Assembly (NCBI GenBank): GCA_903895255.1
Contig: CAITTG010000054.1
Location: 1-52,372 of the forward strand
DNA: 52,372 bases
Reading direction: 5' to 3'
Source of the DNA: an uncultured Verrucomicrobia subdivision 3 bacterium
GTDB lineage: Bacteria; Verrucomicrobiota; Verrucomicrobiia; Limisphaerales; UBA11358
The translations under genes and the position numbers were made by a program. Positions 50,136 to 52,372 of the stretch are shown here, in pieces. Every line of letters starts with the position of its first letter. Position 1 is the stretch's first letter. The notes beneath the pieces are model-generated. The model ran no database searches. It was given only the letters and a program-made list of their open reading frames with translations, and was not told the origin of the DNA.

Positions 50136-50205
50136 TTCCCTCTTCCCTCGTCACTCGTCCCTCTTCCCTCGTCACCCGTCACTCGTCACCCGTCACCCGT
50201 CACTC
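50136..50205. repeat. Ten-unit heptamer tandem repeat
   Basis: Ten 7-base units run without interruption: TTCCCTC twice, GTCACTC, GTCCCTC, TTCCCTC, then GTCACCC, GTCACTC, GTCACCC, GTCACCC, GTCACTC. The array lies between the convergent ispE and murJ genes and its last four bases or so reach into the 3' end of murJ (stop at 50193). Confidence 0.8.
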
Positions 50206-51770
50206 TTCTTCCGCCCTTTCCCCAAACGCGCCCGCACCATCCCTAAAATTTCCTTCGCCGCCGGAATGTGACACGTCAGCGTGATCACCACATACACCAC
50301 CCCGGCCGCCACCGCCGGGGCGAACACCGCGCCAACCTTGCGCGGCAGCGTCGCATGACCCAGCGTTTCCTCCCACAACCGCCAGCCCTCCCACGCAATC
50401 AACCCGGCCGCCAGCGCGGCGACGGCCAGCGGCACCAGGGTCCGCCGCAACGGCGCCATGTCCAGCCGCGCCAGCTTTTTACGCAAGGCAAACAACAGCA
50501 ACCCCACGTTCACCGCCGAGGTAATCGTATTGGCAATACCCAGACCGCCCTGATGCAGCGGCACCACCAGCGCCGCGGCAATCGCCAGGTTCAGCCCCAG
50601 GCACACCATGCTGATTTTCATCGGCGTCTGCGTGTCGCCCAGCGCGTAAAACGCCCGCACCAGCACATTCACCGTGGAAAACGCCACCAACCCCGGGGCC
50701 AGGCACACCAGCGCCCACGTCGTCCGCTGCGTCGAGAGCGCGGTGAACTCGCCCCGCTCAAAGAGCAGCCGGATGATCGGCTCCGCCAGCACCACCAGCA
50801 GCGTGGCCGCCAGCAAATTGGCAAACAACAACGTCGCCACCCCGTGCCGCAGCGTGCTGCGAAATTCTCCGTAATTCTTCTCCGCCGCCAGCCCCGCCAG
50901 CGTCGGCAGCAGAAACGTCGCCAGCGAAATCCCAAACATCCCCTGCGGCAGCTCCATCAACCGCACCGCATAGTTAAACGAGGCCACAATATGCGGGTCC
51001 ACCCAGAACCCCATGATCTGCGTCAGCAGCACATTAATCTGAAACGCCGCCAGCCCGATCATCCCCGGCACCATCCGCCGCACCACCAGCCGCACCGTGC
51101 TGTCCCGCCATGGCGAAACCCAGCGATAAGCAAAGCCATTACGGAACAGCGCCGGCAATTGAAACGCCCCCTGCGCCACGCCCGCCACCAGCACCCCGAT
51201 GGCCAGCGCATAAATCTGCGTCGGCAGGGCCTGCCCGAAATGCGGCGCCACCCACAGCACCGAGGCAATCATCACCAGATTTAGCATCGTGGCCCCCAGC
51301 GCGGGAATAAAAAAGAACCCCCGGGCATTCAGCATCCCCATGAAAATCGCCGTCAGGCACACCGGCAGCATGTACGGAAACATCACCCGCAGGAGCCGCA
51401 GCATCAGGTCCGTCTTGTCCGGAAAATGGTGCACCGCCAGCGCCACCGTCAGCCCCAGCATCACCAGCGCGATGATGATGGACGCGGTCACGAGCAAACC
51501 GGAGATCACCGCATTGGCCGCCCGCCACATCTCCCCCTCGCCATCCCGTTTCTCCTTCTCCTTGAAAATCGGAATAAACGCCGCCGTCAACGCCCCCTCG
51601 CCCAGCAGACGGCGGAACAGGTTCGGAATTTGGAACGCCATCGTGAAGGCCCCCGCCACCCAGCCATCACCCATGAAACTGGCATAAACCATCTCGCGCA
51701 CCATCCCGAGAATCCGGCTGGTGAGCGTGGCCAGGGCCATCAGGCCGGACGACTTCAACATTTGCGACAT
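50193..51770 (-). CDS. murJ: Lipid II flippase MurJ
   Basis: MurJ flips lipid II across the inner membrane for peptidoglycan synthesis. The 525-residue MOP-family protein starts MSQMLKSSGLMALATLTSRI then LGMVREMVYASFMG, the usual MviN beginning. It continues with FQIPNLFRRLLGEGALTAAF and about 14 membrane segments; VLVRAFYALGDTQTPMKISM near residue 380 is also characteristic. ATG at 51770 is chosen because everything upstream in frame translates the repeat element. Its 3' end overlaps the heptamer array, and it converges with ispE. Confidence 0.95.
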   Translation of the reverse strand: MSQMLKSSGLMALATLTSRILGMVREMVYASFMGDGWVAGAFTMAFQIPNLFRRLLGEGALTAAFIPIFKEKEKRDGEGEMWRAANAVISGLLVTASIIIALVMLGLTVALAVHHFPDKTDLMLRLLRVMFPYMLPVCLTAIFMGMLNARGFFFIPALGATMLNLVMIASVLWVAPHFGQALPTQIYALAIGVLVAGVAQGAFQLPALFRNGFAYRWVSPWRDSTVRLVVRRMVPGMIGLAAFQINVLLTQIMGFWVDPHIVASFNYAVRLMELPQGMFGISLATFLLPTLAGLAAEKNYGEFRSTLRHGVATLLFANLLAATLLVVLAEPIIRLLFERGEFTALSTQRTTWALVCLAPGLVAFSTVNVLVRAFYALGDTQTPMKISMVCLGLNLAIAAALVVPLHQGGLGIANTITSAVNVGLLLFALRKKLARLDMAPLRRTLVPLAVAALAAGLIAWEGWRLWEETLGHATLPRKVGAVFAPAVAAGVVYVVITLTCHIPAAKEILGMVRARLGKGRKKSDG

Positions 51771-51899
51771 CGCCCGGGATTCTAAAGCCACCATCCCCCC
51801 GACCAAAGCCCAAAAGCCAGGATTTCCTGGCCGCATCCGGAGGCTGGGCACTTTCTCGCCCGTCCGCCCGTGGAATTCTGCAAGGAGGGTGGTGAGCCT

Positions 51900-52106
51900 G
51901 ACGGCCATTCTCCCTCTCCAGGGGGAGAGGGCCGGGGTGAGGGCGGACGTGCCTCCTCCCACCGGGACACTTTTCTTCGGTTCCTTGGCCGCCATGCAAA
52001 CATCCCCGCCAAAGTCCGGCTTTATCCCACGCGCCCCCCCGCCCAAGGAGTGCGGCCGTCTCGGCCGCGACCCTACGTCCGACCACTGCCAACGCACAGC
52101 CCCCCG
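51900..52106. repeat. 206-bp dispersed element, copy A
   Basis: It begins with GACGGCCATTCTCCCTCTCC and the GGGGGAGAGGG hairpin, continues through GGCGGACGTGCCTCCTCCC and ends GCCGTCTCGGCCGC... CGCACAGCCCCCC. It aligns along its whole length with copy B, with about a dozen substitutions and a 1-2 base indel. The beginning is the same palindrome core as at 19443 and 19674. Confidence 0.85.
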
Positions 52107-52166
52107 CTCAACGAACCTGGTCTATCGCGTGCGCATGTGGTTGGGTGCCGTGATCGTCATGAGTCG

Positions 52167-52372
52167 GACGACCATTCTCCCTCTCCTGGGGGAGAGGGTC
52201 GGGGTGAGGGCGGACGTGCCTCCTCCCACCGGGACACTTCTCTTCGGTTCCTTGACCGCCATGCAAACATCCCTGCCAAAGTCCGGCTGTATCCCTCGCG
52301 CCCTCCGCCCAAGGAGTGCGGCCGTCTCGGCCGCAACCCGACGTCCGACCACCGCCAACGCACAGCCCCCCC
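52167..52372. repeat. 206-bp dispersed element, copy B (reaches the window edge)
   Basis: Same element in the same orientation, 267 bases downstream of copy A. It starts GACGACCATTCTCCCTCTCC and ends CACAGCCCCCCC at the last base, so it may continue. The 60 bases between the copies are not repeated. Confidence 0.85.

Larger units (their letters stand above)
51771..52372. other. Intergenic region with two repeat copies
   Basis: No gene is supported. The region holds two direct copies of a roughly 206-bp element (51900-52106 and 52167-52372) and a 60-base unique spacer between them. Open frames within the element give near-identical peptides in both copies, which is expected from repeats and is not evidence of genes. 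Confidence 0.65.

Noticed and set aside
50136..50205. CRISPR array
   Set aside because: Units are 7 bases with no spacers, and no cas gene is nearby.
51771..52097. N-terminal extension of murJ and short minus-strand genes in the repeats
   Set aside because: These translate the 206-bp repeat; the same peptides appear from both copies, and MurJ homology begins at 51770.

Overview
The window reads as a chromosomal segment of a GC-rich Gram-negative bacterium, most likely of the Verrucomicrobiota (Pedosphaera/Limisphaerales-like). This rests on several clues: a TIGR04073-type exosortase-associated lipoprotein, a TolC-type outer-membrane protein, an MsbA-like exporter, LPS-type glycosyltransferases, few clear Shine-Dalgarno sites, and intergenic spaces filled with short-period repeats. 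The assignment is inference, since no rRNA is present. I saw no tRNA, rRNA, CRISPR array, transposase or phage gene.

Layout. 0-13.8 kb is mostly housekeeping: the start of ileS, argH, a small AT-richer island with a VapBC-like toxin-antitoxin pair and a DUF4926 protein, bioD, tig, a TolC-family protein, a CPBP protease, hisC and hisD with a toxin-antitoxin cassette between them (its toxin carries an in-frame stop), and an MsbA-like ABC exporter. 13.8-27.6 kb is a cell-surface glycan cluster: GT2, GT10, GT4-like, GT61 and GT9 glycosyltransferases, two FkbM methyltransferases, a duplicated GT10 pair, and a 682-residue tandem GT9 fusion. Two decayed toxin-antitoxin-like loci sit inside it. 27.7-31 kb holds a cysteine-rich small protein, purF and an mrp/apbC homologue without the usual CXXC.

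31.2-40.8 kb is the most notable part. A tightly overlapping nine-gene operon encodes a fatty-acid desaturase, an FAD amine-oxidase-like protein, DUF1365, a cyclopropane-fatty-acid-synthase (CFAS) family enzyme, DUF1475, DUF2062, DUF1295, a second CFAS-family (plant N-methyltransferase-like) enzyme and a TPR protein. It is divergent from an ECF sigma factor and its RskA-like membrane anti-sigma factor. The gene set resembles the mycobacterial sigK-rskA-Rv0446c-Rv0449c locus but is larger. The divergent control region contains a perfect inverted repeat in which each arm supplies GCATCC followed 16 nt later by CG, so mirrored ECF promoters can be proposed. This suggests a sigma-controlled membrane-lipid remodelling regulon.

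40.8-47.1 kb is a sugar-acid catabolic operon: AraC regulator, enolase-superfamily dehydratase, Gfo/Idh/MocA oxidoreductase, a solute-binding-protein fold without signal peptide, a xylose-isomerase-like TIM barrel and a DapA-family aldolase. 47.4-52.4 kb carries tatA, a tatC with an enlarged first periplasmic loop, the TIGR04073 lipoprotein, ispE and murJ. The last 600 bases hold two near-identical copies of a roughly 206-bp repeat.
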